From Pigmentiphaga litoralis (GTDB taxonomy: Bacteria > Pseudomonadota > Gammaproteobacteria > Burkholderiales > Burkholderiaceae_B), in contig NZ_JACCBP010000001.1 of assembly GCF_013408655.1 (NCBI RefSeq), positions 1,798,001 to 1,862,000 on the forward strand: a DNA stretch of 64,000 bases, given 5' to 3'. The notes below the pieces were generated by a model. It did no database searches. It was not told the DNA's origin and saw nothing but the letters and a program-made list of their open reading frames with translations. The position numbers and the translations under genes are program-made. Shown piece by piece: positions 40,698 through 48,917 of the stretch. How positions within the stretch are numbered: position 1 is the stretch's first letter; every line of letters begins with the position of its first letter.

Positions 40698-41522
40698 TCA
40701 CTCGGGCAGCACTTCGAACGTCGCGGCATAGGTCGCGCGGCGTTCCTTGGCCGGGGGGGCGGCCTTGTCATCCTTGACCGACGCTTCGATCCAGTACATG
40801 CCCGGGCCCGGCCACTTGATCGAGAACTTGCCTTCAGCATCCGTGGTCGTCTTGGTGTCCTTGAGCTGGTCGCGATAGCGCACGCCGCCCGGAACAATCT
40901 CGACTTCCAGATTGGACGCCGGCTTGCCATCCAGCATGAAGCGGAAGTTGGCGGTGTCGCCCGACACCAGGTCGTTCGGATGCGTGATCGGCGCCAGTTC
41001 CAGGCCCTTGCCCGTGATGGCAAGCGCCTTGTCGGACGGTTTGCCTGCCGTCACGAAGACTTCGGTGCGGCCCGACGTCTGCGTCACGACCAGGCCCTCG
41101 GCGTTGGCCGGCACTTCCTTGGCGAACGCTTCGGGCGTGCCGCGCCACCGCTTCTGCTTGCCGTCTTCCTTGTAGCTGGCGAACATGCCGTTGTTGGCCA
41201 CGGCCAGCTTGTAGGTGCCGGGCTGGGTCAGGTGCACGTCGAAGGTGCTGCGATAACGGCCGGTCGACGGGTTCTCGGCCTTGACGGGCGAGCCGTCCGG
41301 ACCGGTCACCGACAGATTCGTCAGCTGCATCGGAAAGTGTTCGAAGTAGAACAGGTCATTCGAGATGGCGGCGTCGACCGTCACCCACGGGTCCTGGCCC
41401 GACAGCACGGTGGCCGAGGGCAGCATCCACGCGCGGTGGGCCTGGGCGGCCGAGAACGGCAGGCAGACGGCAAGCGCAAGCGCGGCCCATGTCATCGAAG
41501 TCTTGGCGGAGTGTTTGATCAT
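40698..41522 (-). CDS. DUF4198 periplasmic protein
   Basis: This 274-residue exported protein has a signal peptide ending AQA (about residue 28) followed by AHRAWMLPSATVLSG, the standard start of mature DUF4198 proteins. DUF4198 members are beta-rich periplasmic proteins of the carboxypeptidase-regulatory/Ig-like fold, often found beside TonB receptors, nickel/cobalt or iron uptake genes; here the C-terminus ends in such a domain (DGKPASNLEVEIVPGGVRYRD, TDAEGKFSIKWPGPGMYWIEAS). AAAGGA lies before the ATG at 41522. It probably supports metal or electron handling with its operon partners; no enzyme activity is known. Confidence 0.85.
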   Translation of the reverse strand: MIKHSAKTSMTWAALALAVCLPFSAAQAHRAWMLPSATVLSGQDPWVTVDAAISNDLFYFEHFPMQLTNLSVTGPDGSPVKAENPSTGRYRSTFDVHLTQPGTYKLAVANNGMFASYKEDGKQKRWRGTPEAFAKEVPANAEGLVVTQTSGRTEVFVTAGKPSDKALAITGKGLELAPITHPNDLVSGDTANFRFMLDGKPASNLEVEIVPGGVRYRDQLKDTKTTTDAEGKFSIKWPGPGMYWIEASVKDDKAAPPAKERRATYAATFEVLPE

Positions 41523-41590
41523 CGTGAGTCCTTTAAGGAAAGACGCGGCAAAGGTGGTTACGGGGACGGGTCGTTGCAAGCGTGTCGAAA

Positions 41591-42103
41591 TCAGGGTTTG
41601 AGGTCGAGCGCGATCGCGCCCAGTTCATGCTCGCCCTTGACGGCAAGCGTCTCGGCCGACTTGGGCGGCCACTGGAAAGGCAGCCGCAGCAATTCACGCC
41701 CGCCGACTTCGCGCGCGGCTTCCACCACCAGCTGGTACTGCCCCGCCGGCAACCTGGCCATCGGCGCCTTGCCTTCCGTGAATGTCAGCCGATGTTCGCC
41801 AGCAGCCCGGGTAGCGCCACTGACGCCGTCGACCGGCATCGTCAGTTCCCGGCCGGTGCGGCGCCACCACTGGCGCATATCCTTGAGCCACTTGGTGCCT
41901 TCGTTCTCTTTCAACTTCATGTCGTACCAGACCGCCAGATTGCTTGCGACGGTCTGGTCCGGACCTTCGATCCACACGGCCACATAGGGGCGGTGGTATT
42001 CGGCCACATTCAGGCGAGGGATCTCGACCTTCACGGTCAGATCGGCCGCCTGCGCATGGCCAACAAGCAGTGTGGTCACGGCGGCGGGGATCAGAATACG
42101 CAT
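41591..42103 (-). CDS. DUF2271 periplasmic protein with flavinylation motif
   Basis: This 170-residue exported protein has a signal peptide cut after AQA (residue 19). The mature part is a DUF2271 domain (VEIPRLNVAEYHRPYVAVWIEGPDQ, AVWYDMKLKENEGTKWLKDMRQWWR). Residues 92-98, DGVSGAT, match the ApbE target pattern D-x-x-(S/T)-G-A-(T/S), so Thr98 is the expected site of covalent FMN attachment. With apbE two genes downstream this suggests a periplasmic flavin electron carrier. The ATG at 42103 has GAGG close upstream and sits 10 bases after the PepSY stop. Confidence 0.87.
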   Translation of the reverse strand: MRILIPAAVTTLLVGHAQAADLTVKVEIPRLNVAEYHRPYVAVWIEGPDQTVASNLAVWYDMKLKENEGTKWLKDMRQWWRRTGRELTMPVDGVSGATRAAGEHRLTFTEGKAPMARLPAGQYQLVVEAAREVGGRELLRLPFQWPPKSAETLAVKGEHELGAIALDLKP

Positions 42104-42113
42104 GCAAACCTCG

Positions 42114-42752
42114 TCAATGGATGAAAACGATCGCCAGCACCACCGGTATCGCCACACCCAGCGCCACCATGGGCCAGGTGACGGGGCGATTGCGCGCGTG
42201 GAGCTGAAGCAGGAAGAGTCCGGTCACGCAAAAGACCAGACAGGCGACCGCGAAAATGTCGATGAACCATTTCCAGGCTTCGCCCGTACTGCGTCCCTTG
42301 TGCAGGTCATTGAAATACGAGACCCACCCGCGGTCGGTCTTTTCGAAGCTGTAGGCACCGTCGGTTCGATCGATGCTGACCCAGGCGTCGCCCCCCGGCC
42401 GCGGCAGCGCGACATACACCTCGTCATCGGTCCACTCGCCCACCTGGACATCGACGGATGCCGGCAACTGCCCGCTGAGCCACTGGGCCACGGCGTCGGG
42501 CAACGGCGCCTTGGCGGGCGACGGCGCAGTCGGCAACAAGGCCAGCAAGGGACCGGGCAGCTGCCCTTCTTTGGTCGTGACCTTGGGACGGGCTTCGATC
42601 TGCGCGGCATGATTCAGCGTGATGCCCGTGACCGAAAACGCGATCATGGCGACCAGGCAGATGGCCGAACTGATCCAGTGCCATTGATGCAGATGCTTGA
42701 GCCAGAACGACCGGCGTTGTTGTCCGGCAAATCGGTCAGACGGTGTGTCCAT
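42114..42752 (-). CDS. PepSY-associated transmembrane protein
   Basis: This 212-residue inner-membrane protein starts with the PepSY-TM motif WLKHLHQWHWISSAICLVAMIAFSVTGITLNH. A periplasmic PepSY domain follows (about residues 85-150, with EVYVALPRPGGDAWVSIDRTDGAYSFEKTDRGW), then a second helix with DLHKGRSTGEAWKWFIDIFAVACLVFCVTGL and a third near the C-terminus. The paired His residues in the helices could bind heme, as in PepSY-TM ferric reductases. It is the first gene of the five-gene operon and lies 37 bases behind a Fur-box-like site. A role in moving electrons across the membrane is inferred. Confidence 0.86.
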   Translation of the reverse strand: MDTPSDRFAGQQRRSFWLKHLHQWHWISSAICLVAMIAFSVTGITLNHAAQIEARPKVTTKEGQLPGPLLALLPTAPSPAKAPLPDAVAQWLSGQLPASVDVQVGEWTDDEVYVALPRPGGDAWVSIDRTDGAYSFEKTDRGWVSYFNDLHKGRSTGEAWKWFIDIFAVACLVFCVTGLFLLQLHARNRPVTWPMVALGVAIPVVLAIVFIH

Positions 42753-42788
42753 GAACGCCGGAAAGCACGTAAGAGTCAGAAGGCCGTC

Positions 42789-42807
42789 ATGATAACAATT
42801 CTCAATC
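42789..42807. promoter_or_regulatory. Fur-box-like site before the PepSY operon
   Basis: The 19-base sequence ATGATAACAATTCTCAATC (reverse GATTGAGAATTGTTATCAT) resembles the Fur box core GATAATGATAATCATTATC and the GAGAATNNTTATC words seen in related bacteria. It lies 37-55 bases before the PepSY start codon in an otherwise GC-rich gap, where a promoter is expected. It suggests iron repression of the operon. Confidence 0.55.
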
Positions 42808-42915
42808 ACCTTTGCCATGTTTGCCTGGAGCGAGCGCCCACAAACAAAAGCGCCCGTTGCGTGGATCCATACAGGACGCGGCGGGCGCAATCAGTACTTG
42901 CAGTTCAGGGGGCTG

Positions 42916-43335
42916 TCAGCCTGCGGGAAGAAGCTTCCCGATGACATCCAGCAGGTGATCGAACAACACCGGCTTGGCCAGATGGGCGTCGAAACCTTTG
43001 GCGCCGGCGCGCAGGTTCTCTTCCTTGCCCCAGCCGTAGCCCGACAACGCGATCGCCGGAATATCGGCGGTGCGCGGATCATCGCGCAAATGGGTCAGCA
43101 ACTCATAGCCGTCCATGCCCGGCATGGCGATGTCTGAAATCAGCAGGTCGAAGTGTTGGCGCTCGACCTGTGCCAATGCCTGGTCGCCGCTGGAAGCGGT
43201 GACGACATCAGCGCCTTCGAGTTCGAGGAGTTCCGAAAAAGCGTCGAGTGCATCGACGGAATCATCCACGAGCAGGACACGCAGGCCGGACAGCGCCTCT
43301 GGCGTGCCAACGCCGGGGCCCGAGCTTGTTGTCAT
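42916..43335 (-). CDS. Single-domain response regulator (CheY-like)
   Basis: This 139-residue protein is a lone receiver domain. Phosphoacceptor Asp68 (LLISDIAMPGMDG), the acidic pair Asp24-Asp25 (LLVDDSVDAL), Ser98 (ALSGYG) and Lys121 (LAKPV) are all in place. There is no DNA-binding or enzyme output domain, and no histidine kinase gene lies in the window, so it may act in a phosphorelay or by protein contact; hybrid-kinase receiver domains have this same sequence style. AGGA lies before the ATG at 43335. The longer frame upstream looks non-coding. Confidence 0.85.
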   Translation of the reverse strand: MTTSSGPGVGTPEALSGLRVLLVDDSVDALDAFSELLELEGADVVTASSGDQALAQVERQHFDLLISDIAMPGMDGYELLTHLRDDPRTADIPAIALSGYGWGKEENLRAGAKGFDAHLAKPVLFDHLLDVIGKLLPAG

Positions 43336-43468
43336 GGCAAATCCTGGAAAATCGTGCCGTGCGTAAGCACGGGGTGCGTCTCGGGGCCAGTTCATCGGAC
43401 TCGCGGCGCGTGCTGCAAAGTCCGACGCCTTCCAAAGCGCCGTGCGGGCCGGCGCAGCGGAAGCAGGT

Positions 43469-43684
43469 TTATTCATCGCCTTCTAGACGAATACCTACCT
43501 TGAGACTCACCTGGTAGTGCGCGACTTTGCCGTCTTCGATGTGGCCACGCGTCTCCGTCACTTCGAACCAGGCCAGGTGGCGCAGTGTCTGCGAAGCGCG
43601 ATTGATGGCGTTCTTGATGGCGTCTTCGATGGATTCGGTGGACGACCCGACGAGTTCGATCTGCTTGTAGACGTGCTCTGACAT
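43469..43684 (-). CDS. Dodecin
   Basis: This 71-residue dodecin is a flavin-binding/storage protein that forms hollow dodecamers. The flavin-stacking Trp39 ([12 protein letters not shown]) and the ligand-contacting Gln58 ([13 protein letters not shown]) are conserved. GGAGGT directly precedes the ATG at 43684, one of the best ribosome sites in the window. Bacterial dodecins bind FMN or riboflavin derivatives and buffer free flavin. Its closeness to the FMN-transfer operon (about 700 bases away, same strand) is suggestive but may be chance. Confidence 0.93.
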   Translation of the reverse strand: MSEHVYKQIELVGSSTESIEDAIKNAINRASQTLRHLAWFEVTETRGHIEDGKVAHYQVSLKVGIRLEGDE

Positions 43685-43955
43685 AACCACCTCCATTGTT
43701 GTATGTAAGGTCAGCACAGCAAGCGTCGTGCCCAACAGCATCCTGCAGCGCAGCGCAAGGCCTGGCGCTGACAACACGCACGCCAACGTCGCGAACATCG
43801 GCAGTTTGGGGTTATCTCACGCAAGAATTACCGATAGTCTGACACTCGCCTGAACCGATTGCGCACATCGCCCAGTTGAGTTGACGCACGGCCCAGGCAT
43901 TGGTTAAGGTGGACCCATGTTGCGGCGCACCATGACGCCGCAGGAGCCATCTACC

Positions 43956-45056
43956 ATGCCCAGAGGTCTTTTTGCTGCACTGCGCACCACACTCGATCAC
44001 GCGGGAAAACGCGTGAAGGCCGTCGTCCAGGACGTGACCCTGCCCATCGTTCCGAAGATCACCCGCCCTTCAGCTGTCAAACGCGTCCCATCGGGATCGG
44101 CCGACGGCAAGGCCGACACCAGGTCGTCCCTCAGGTCCGCGAACAAATCCACGGCCGCGCCGGTTGCGCCGCGCCCGGTGCATGCACCCGAAGAACACGT
44201 GTTTGCTAACACGTCAGGGCGCCGCCGCTACCTGCTCTATGTGCCAAGCAGCTACCACGGGCAGTCGGTGCCGCTGATCGTCATGCTGCATGGCTGTACC
44301 CAGCTGTCGTCCGACTTCGGCATGGGTACCCGGATGAATGCGGCCGCCGAACGCGAAGGCTTTATCGTGGCCTACCCCGAGCAGCCTCGCGTGGCCAACA
44401 TGTCCAAGTGCTGGAACTGGTTCAACCCGGAAGACCAGCAACGCGAGTCGGGCGAACCGTCGCTGATTGCCGGCATCACGCGCGAGGTGATGACATCGCA
44501 CGCGATCGACCCGTCACGCGTGTTCATTGCCGGGCTGTCCGCCGGGGGGGCCATGGCAGCCATCATGGGTCACGCCTATCCCGATCTGTACGCTGCGGTC
44601 GGCGTGCATTCCGGATTGGCCTATGCGTCGGCCAACAGCGTGTCCTCGGCGCTGTCGGTCATGCGCGGCCATAGCGATGCGCAGCGTCCCGTGGCGACGG
44701 TGCCTGCGGCACCCCGTCTTCCGATCATCGCCTTTCAGGGGGATGCCGACGAAACGGTGCACCCGCAGAATGTCGAATGGTTGCTGTCCGACGTGACCGC
44801 CGCGGTGGGCAAGCCCGACCACATCGTGAGCGAAACCGGACAGGTCACCGGTGGGCACGCCTACACCCGCACCGTCTACCGAGACGGCCGGCGCGGCGTG
44901 CTGGCCGAACGCTGGGTGGTCCACGGCGGCGGGCATGCCTGGTTCGGCGGCGATCCGGGCGGCACCTATACCGATGATCTGGGCCCGGATGCCACACGCG
45001 AGATGATCCGGTTCTTCCTGGCTCATCCGAAAAAAGTCGAAAAAGCAGCAGCTTGA
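43956..45056 (+). CDS. PHB depolymerase-family esterase
   Basis: This 366-residue alpha/beta-hydrolase belongs to the LpqC/PHB-depolymerase esterase group. It has the oxyanion segment LIVMLHGCTQLSSDF, the nucleophile box AGLSAGGAMAA, the acid in FQGDADETVHPQN and the catalytic His in HGGGHAWFGG. The C-terminal DATREMIRFFLAHPKK closes the fold. The N-terminal 70 residues are basic and of low complexity, without a clear signal peptide. Substrates may be short polyhydroxybutyrate chains or feruloyl/acetyl esters. The frame is open to ATG 43917; ATG 43956 was preferred because AGGAG lies 9 bases before it. Confidence 0.85.
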   Translation: MPRGLFAALRTTLDHAGKRVKAVVQDVTLPIVPKITRPSAVKRVPSGSADGKADTRSSLRSANKSTAAPVAPRPVHAPEEHVFANTSGRRRYLLYVPSSYHGQSVPLIVMLHGCTQLSSDFGMGTRMNAAAEREGFIVAYPEQPRVANMSKCWNWFNPEDQQRESGEPSLIAGITREVMTSHAIDPSRVFIAGLSAGGAMAAIMGHAYPDLYAAVGVHSGLAYASANSVSSALSVMRGHSDAQRPVATVPAAPRLPIIAFQGDADETVHPQNVEWLLSDVTAAVGKPDHIVSETGQVTGGHAYTRTVYRDGRRGVLAERWVVHGGGHAWFGGDPGGTYTDDLGPDATREMIRFFLAHPKKVEKAAA

Positions 45057-45195
45057 CGGGAGTTGCCGCAACTTAGGCTGATGTTGCGGGCACTCTCACG
45101 TAAACGATGTAGTCCTCGCGGCGGATCGCCAGATCATCCAAATCCCCGCACGATACGGCCTCAGCGTCACAGTCCTTCAAAGGCGGCCCGTATCA

Positions 45196-46080
45196 ATGAC
45201 TACGCGACCCTCTTCGCGGCGACCTGCGCCAGTCCGGCTCGTTGCCGGATTCGCTCTCACTGTCGTAACACTCGCACTCTGGTCCCCGGCCGTATTGGCC
45301 ACCGGCCCTTCGGCCGCGACCGAAACCTACAAGTATCAGGATCCTTACGGTAACTGGCGGACCATGACGGTCCCGGCCGGCATGGCCAAGTACTACTACT
45401 CGGCCCAGGGCCGCAAACCGCCGGAAGAGGCCAAGCCCAAGGTGGCGGTGGTCGTGCCGGCAACGGCTTGCCCACCGTGCAGCAGCACACCGGTCAAGGC
45501 GGAAGCCAAGACGACCGACGCTCCCAAAGTGGCGCGGCTGCAGGATCATCCGGGTCTGCATACCCTGAAAGACGTGATCGGCCAGGCCGCGAGCGTCACC
45601 GGGGTCGACCGCTTCCTGATCAGCGCCGTGATCGCCATCGAATCCGGCTTCCAGAAAGACGCTCGTTCGCCCAAGGGCGCGCTGGGCCTGATGCAATTGA
45701 TGCCGCAGACCGCGATTTCGCTGGTCAGCGTCAAGAATATCGAAACGGCTCTGGTGGATCCCGCGACCAATGTGGGCGCCGGCGCGCGCCATCTGAAGCG
45801 CCTGATCGACATGTATCCCGGCCGGCTGGACCTGGCGCTGGCCGCCTATAACGCGGGCGAAGGGTCGGTTGCCAAGTACGCGGGCATTCCGCCATTTGCC
45901 GAAACGCAGGCCTATGTGCGCAACGTGATGGCGCTGTACCAGCTGTACGAAGCGGCCTACGCAGCAACCCATCCGCCCGCGCAGAAGCCTGGCCGCGCGA
46001 CCGCCGTGCGTGCGTCGGCAACGCCCACGACAGCGTGGGCGCGGTCGATGCAGGTGGTGACGTCGGCGGAAGTGCGCTAG
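45196..46080 (+). CDS. Lytic transglycosylase (SLT domain)
   Basis: This 294-residue exported protein has a signal peptide (about residues 12-36) followed by a DUF4124-like stretch (YKYQDPYGNWRTMTVPA) and an SLT domain from about residue 125. The catalytic Glu is in AVIAIESGFQKDARSPKGALGLMQLMP, and the family motifs DPATNVGAGARHLKRLID and LALAAYNAGEGSV follow. It should cleave peptidoglycan between MurNAc and GlcNAc with 1,6-anhydro ends, in wall turnover or assembly of envelope machines. The C-terminal 40 residues are Ala/Thr/Pro-rich. It runs tail to tail with the metal importer operon. Confidence 0.9.
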   Translation: MTTRPSSRRPAPVRLVAGFALTVVTLALWSPAVLATGPSAATETYKYQDPYGNWRTMTVPAGMAKYYYSAQGRKPPEEAKPKVAVVVPATACPPCSSTPVKAEAKTTDAPKVARLQDHPGLHTLKDVIGQAASVTGVDRFLISAVIAIESGFQKDARSPKGALGLMQLMPQTAISLVSVKNIETALVDPATNVGAGARHLKRLIDMYPGRLDLALAAYNAGEGSVAKYAGIPPFAETQAYVRNVMALYQLYEAAYAATHPPAQKPGRATAVRASATPTTAWARSMQVVTSAEVR

Positions 46081-46086
46081 GCGCAG

Positions 46087-47139
46087 TCAGTTGCGCTGCA
46101 TGCCTGCCACCAGCATGTCGACGTTATGTCGCATCATCGCCAGATAGGTGGACGCAGGTCCGCCGATGGCTGACAAGGCATCCGAGTACAACCTGCCGCC
46201 CACCTGCGCGCCCGTTTCGCGAGAAATCTGGTCCACCAGGCGGGGGTTGGCAATGTTCTCCAGGAACAATGCCTTGATCTTGTCCCGCCGCATCAGCCGG
46301 ATGATGTCCGCCATATCACGCGCGCCCGCGTCCGCGTTGGTGCTGACGCCTGCCGCGGCCACCATCGTCACGCCATACCGGGCCGCGAAATACCCGAACG
46401 CGTCATGCGACGTAATGACCTTGCGTTGGGCGGCCGGCACCTGGGCGATGCGCTGCGTGATCCAGCCATCCAGCTCCGCCAACCGCGCCGTGTAGGCCGT
46501 GGCTCGCTCCGCGTAATAGCCGGCGCCGGCCGGGTCGGCGCGGGTCAGGCCGGAAGCAATGTTTCGTACATAGGTGACGACGTTGCGGGGATCCTGCCAG
46601 GCGTGGGGATCGATGGGACCGTGGTTGTGGTCACGGGCTTGATTGCGATCCCGGGCTTGGTTGTGATCGTGCTCGTGGTCGTCGTCCGGATCATGACTGT
46701 GGCCCGGATGCGCCTTGGCCGCTTTAGGTGCCGGCTGCGGCCGGGCCGGCAAGCCCTGCGACGCCTCGACAACAATCCGCCCTGCCGCGGCGCCGCCCGT
46801 GCTGACCAGCCGGTTCATCCAGCCATCGAACCCCAGGCCATGGATCACCAGCACGCGCGCCGACGCCACTGTCTTCACATCCTTGGGAGCCGGCTGGAAC
46901 ACGTGCGCGTCGCTGTCGCGGCCTACCAAGGTGGTCACGGCAACGCGGTCGCCCCCCACTTCATTCACAAGGTCACCCAGGATGCTGAAGCTGGCGACCA
47001 CGGGAAGTCGGGACGATGGCGGGGCCGGCGGCGTGCTTTGGTCCGGAGCCTTCGCGGCGGGTTGCGCATACACGTCATTTGCCGATGCCATCACCGGCAG
47101 CATCGTTACGACGGCCAACGCCATCCATTTCTTGAACAT
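46087..47139 (-). CDS. Metal ABC transporter substrate-binding protein (zinc/manganese type)
   Basis: This 350-residue cluster A-I solute-binding protein has a signal peptide (MFKKWMALAVVTMLPVMASA). Likely metal ligands are the His in DSDAHVFQPAPKD, the His in IDPHAWQDPRNV, and later SHDAFGYFAARY and LYSDALS. A flexible loop at about residues 145-180 is rich in His and Asp (HSHDPDDDHEHDHN), with a short NQARDRNQARDHN repeat, typical of zinc-specific ZnuA/AztC proteins. The ATG at 47139 lies inside the permease gene (65-base overlap) with AAGGA upstream. It probably captures Zn2+ in the periplasm. Confidence 0.9.
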   Translation of the reverse strand: MFKKWMALAVVTMLPVMASANDVYAQPAAKAPDQSTPPAPPSSRLPVVASFSILGDLVNEVGGDRVAVTTLVGRDSDAHVFQPAPKDVKTVASARVLVIHGLGFDGWMNRLVSTGGAAAGRIVVEASQGLPARPQPAPKAAKAHPGHSHDPDDDHEHDHNQARDRNQARDHNHGPIDPHAWQDPRNVVTYVRNIASGLTRADPAGAGYYAERATAYTARLAELDGWITQRIAQVPAAQRKVITSHDAFGYFAARYGVTMVAAAGVSTNADAGARDMADIIRLMRRDKIKALFLENIANPRLVDQISRETGAQVGGRLYSDALSAIGGPASTYLAMMRHNVDMLVAGMQRN

Positions 47140-47977
47140 AGGTTTTCCTTGTAAACATCGACGCCAGCAGCGACAGCAGGTACACCGATCCGGCCGTCAG
47201 CACGATTGCCGGACCCGACGGCAGATTGCCGTGGTACGACACCAGCAGTCCCACGTACGCCGACACCGCGGCGATCGCCATGGCAGCGCCGATCTGCCCG
47301 GGCAGGCTGCGCGCCCACAGCCGGGCGCTGACGGCCGGCAACATCATCAGTCCCACGGCCATCAGGGTGCCTAGCGCCTGGAAGCCCGCCACCAGGTTCA
47401 GCACGACCAGGCCCAGGAACACCCCGTGGCCCACCGCGCCGCTCTTGCCCAGGCTGCGCAGATAATCCGGGTCGAAACTGTCCACCACCCACATCCGGTA
47501 GAACAGGGCCAGCATCAACAGAGTCAGGCTCGTGACGCCGGCCAGGAACAGCAAGGCCCCGTCGTCAACGGCCAGCACCGATCCGAACAGGATGTGCATC
47601 AGGTCCAGATTGCTGCCCCATTTGGACACCAGCAGCACGCCCAGCGACAAGGAAATCAGATAGAAGGCGGCAAAGCTGGCGTCTTCCCGCAAGGCCCCGG
47701 CGCGCGTCACCGCGCCCGCGCCTATCATCACGGCCAGCCCCACCACCAGCCCGCCCAGGCTCATGGCCGTCAGCGACAGGCCAAACAGAATGAAGCCCAG
47801 CGCCGCGCCGGGCAGGATGGCGTGGCTTAGCGCGTCGCCGACCAGGCTCATGCGCCGCAGCACCAGGAACACGCCCACCGGCGCGCAGCCGATCGCCAAC
47901 GCCAGACACGCCGCCAGGGCGTGCCGCATGAAGGCGAATTCGCTGAATGGCTGCCAGAGCAGTTCCGCAGCGGTCAT
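47075..47977 (-). CDS. Metal ABC transporter permease (ZnuB/AztB type)
   Basis: This 300-residue membrane protein has eight or nine hydrophobic segments and the family markers RRMSLVGDALSHAILPGAALGF and GTLMAVGLMMLPAVSARLWAR, as in ABC-3 permeases of zinc, manganese or iron importers. The C-terminal 30 residues (TYVQEMDGVGRRNDAAGDGIGK) are hydrophilic and arise from the long overlap with the binding-protein gene. It starts with ATG at 47977, overlapping the ATPase stop by 4 bases, so the ATPase, permease and binding protein are one unit. Confidence 0.92.
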   Translation of the reverse strand: MTAAELLWQPFSEFAFMRHALAACLALAIGCAPVGVFLVLRRMSLVGDALSHAILPGAALGFILFGLSLTAMSLGGLVVGLAVMIGAGAVTRAGALREDASFAAFYLISLSLGVLLVSKWGSNLDLMHILFGSVLAVDDGALLFLAGVTSLTLLMLALFYRMWVVDSFDPDYLRSLGKSGAVGHGVFLGLVVLNLVAGFQALGTLMAVGLMMLPAVSARLWARSLPGQIGAAMAIAAVSAYVGLLVSYHGNLPSGPAIVLTAGSVYLLSLLASMFTRKTYVQEMDGVGRRNDAAGDGIGK

Positions 47978-48684
47978 GGCGCGGACCGGGGCGTAACAGG
48001 CGTCGTGGCAGCTATCGGCATGCGCTCAGCCGGCAGCACGTCGGCCGTCGCGCCCCAGGCCACCGGACCGCCCGCCAACAGCAGGGTCTGCGAAAAGTGC
48101 GCACGCACCATCCCCAGGTCGTGCAACACCGCGATCACCGTCCGGCCGTCCCGGCCCCAGGCCAGCACGAGGTCCAGCAGGACTTGTGTGGTGGACGCAT
48201 CCACCGAGGCAAAGGGCTCGTCCAGCAGGAGCACGGGCGCGTCCTGCAGGCACACCCGCGCGAACAGCACACGCTGGAACTGCCCGACCGACAACGCGGC
48301 GATCGACCGCCCCGCCATCCCGGCCATGCCGACCGACGCCAGCGCCGCGTCGATCCGCCCGCGCAGACGCGGAAAGAACGCGCCGGCCCAGCCGCTATGG
48401 GCCCAGTCCCCCATGCCGACCAAATCGCCCACCGACAGGGGAAACGTGCGGTCCAACGCGGCCTGTTGCGGCAGATAGCCGACCTGGGCCGGGCCCAACC
48501 CGCCCCGGTCGACATGGCCCGACGCGCACGGCACCAGCCCGACCATCGCCTTGAGCAGCGAACTTTTGCCCGCGCCGTTGGCGCCGACAATCGCGGTCAG
48601 CGTGCCGGGCAGGAACGCGCCGGATACGGGCGCCAACGCCAGGTGCGGCCCGTACTCGACCGACACGTCATGCAATCGCAGCAT
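47974..48684 (-). CDS. Metal ABC transporter ATPase (ZnuC/AztA type)
   Basis: This 236-residue ABC ATPase has Walker A GANGAGKSSL (about 34-43), Q-loop GYLPQQAALD, signature ALSVGQFQRVLFAR and Walker B APVLLLDEPFASVD, followed by the switch His in AVLHDLGMV. The signature reads LSVGQ instead of the usual LSGGQ, a conservative change compatible with activity. The FQRVLFAR wording is typical of Zn/Mn importers. The gene starts at 48684, directly after a small putative membrane peptide gene, and is probably expressed from the promoter at about 48860-48900. Confidence 0.92.
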   Translation of the reverse strand: MLRLHDVSVEYGPHLALAPVSGAFLPGTLTAIVGANGAGKSSLLKAMVGLVPCASGHVDRGGLGPAQVGYLPQQAALDRTFPLSVGDLVGMGDWAHSGWAGAFFPRLRGRIDAALASVGMAGMAGRSIAALSVGQFQRVLFARVCLQDAPVLLLDEPFASVDASTTQVLLDLVLAWGRDGRTVIAVLHDLGMVRAHFSQTLLLAGGPVAWGATADVLPAERMPIAATTPVTPRSAP

Positions 48685-48690
48685 GGGCGA

Positions 48691-48858
48691 TCAGTCCGCC
48701 ATCGCCCAACCCACCGCGGCCCATAGCAGCAGCAGGACAGGCAGGATGGCCAGCAGACGGGACGTGGCCGACAATGCGAGCATGCTGGGACGCGTGGACG
48801 GGAAGGTGGTGCGCGGCTGGCCGCGGCCCTGCCTTGCACCGGAAGAAAAAGACGCCAT
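48691..48858 (-). CDS. Possible small membrane peptide ahead of the metal importer
   Basis: A 55-codon frame on the minus strand encodes a basic N-terminal half (MASFSSGARQGRGQPRTTFP...) and one C-terminal membrane helix (RLLAILPVLLLLWAAVGWAM). It ends 6 bases before the ATPase start, so it could be the first gene of the metal importer operon. No good Shine-Dalgarno precedes the ATG at 48858, and no family is recognised, so it is only a candidate. Confidence 0.45.
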   Translation of the reverse strand: MASFSSGARQGRGQPRTTFPSTRPSMLALSATSRLLAILPVLLLLWAAVGWAMAD

Positions 48859-48877
48859 GACCGGGTTTCAAATCGCT

Positions 48878-48896
48878 AATGCAACAGAGTATCATT
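48878..48896. promoter_or_regulatory. Zur/Fur-type operator candidate between divergent metal genes
   Basis: The 19-base dyad AATGCAACAGAGTATCATT has the symmetrical frame AATG-N2-AC-N3-GT-N2-CATT. It lies midway between the metal importer operon (minus) and the DUF1007 gene (plus), 20-40 bases from both starts, in a short AT-richer gap. Position and shape suit a Zur or related Fur-family site controlling both directions. Confidence 0.45.
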
Positions 48897-48917
48897 AATC
48901 GAATGACAGGAGAAACG

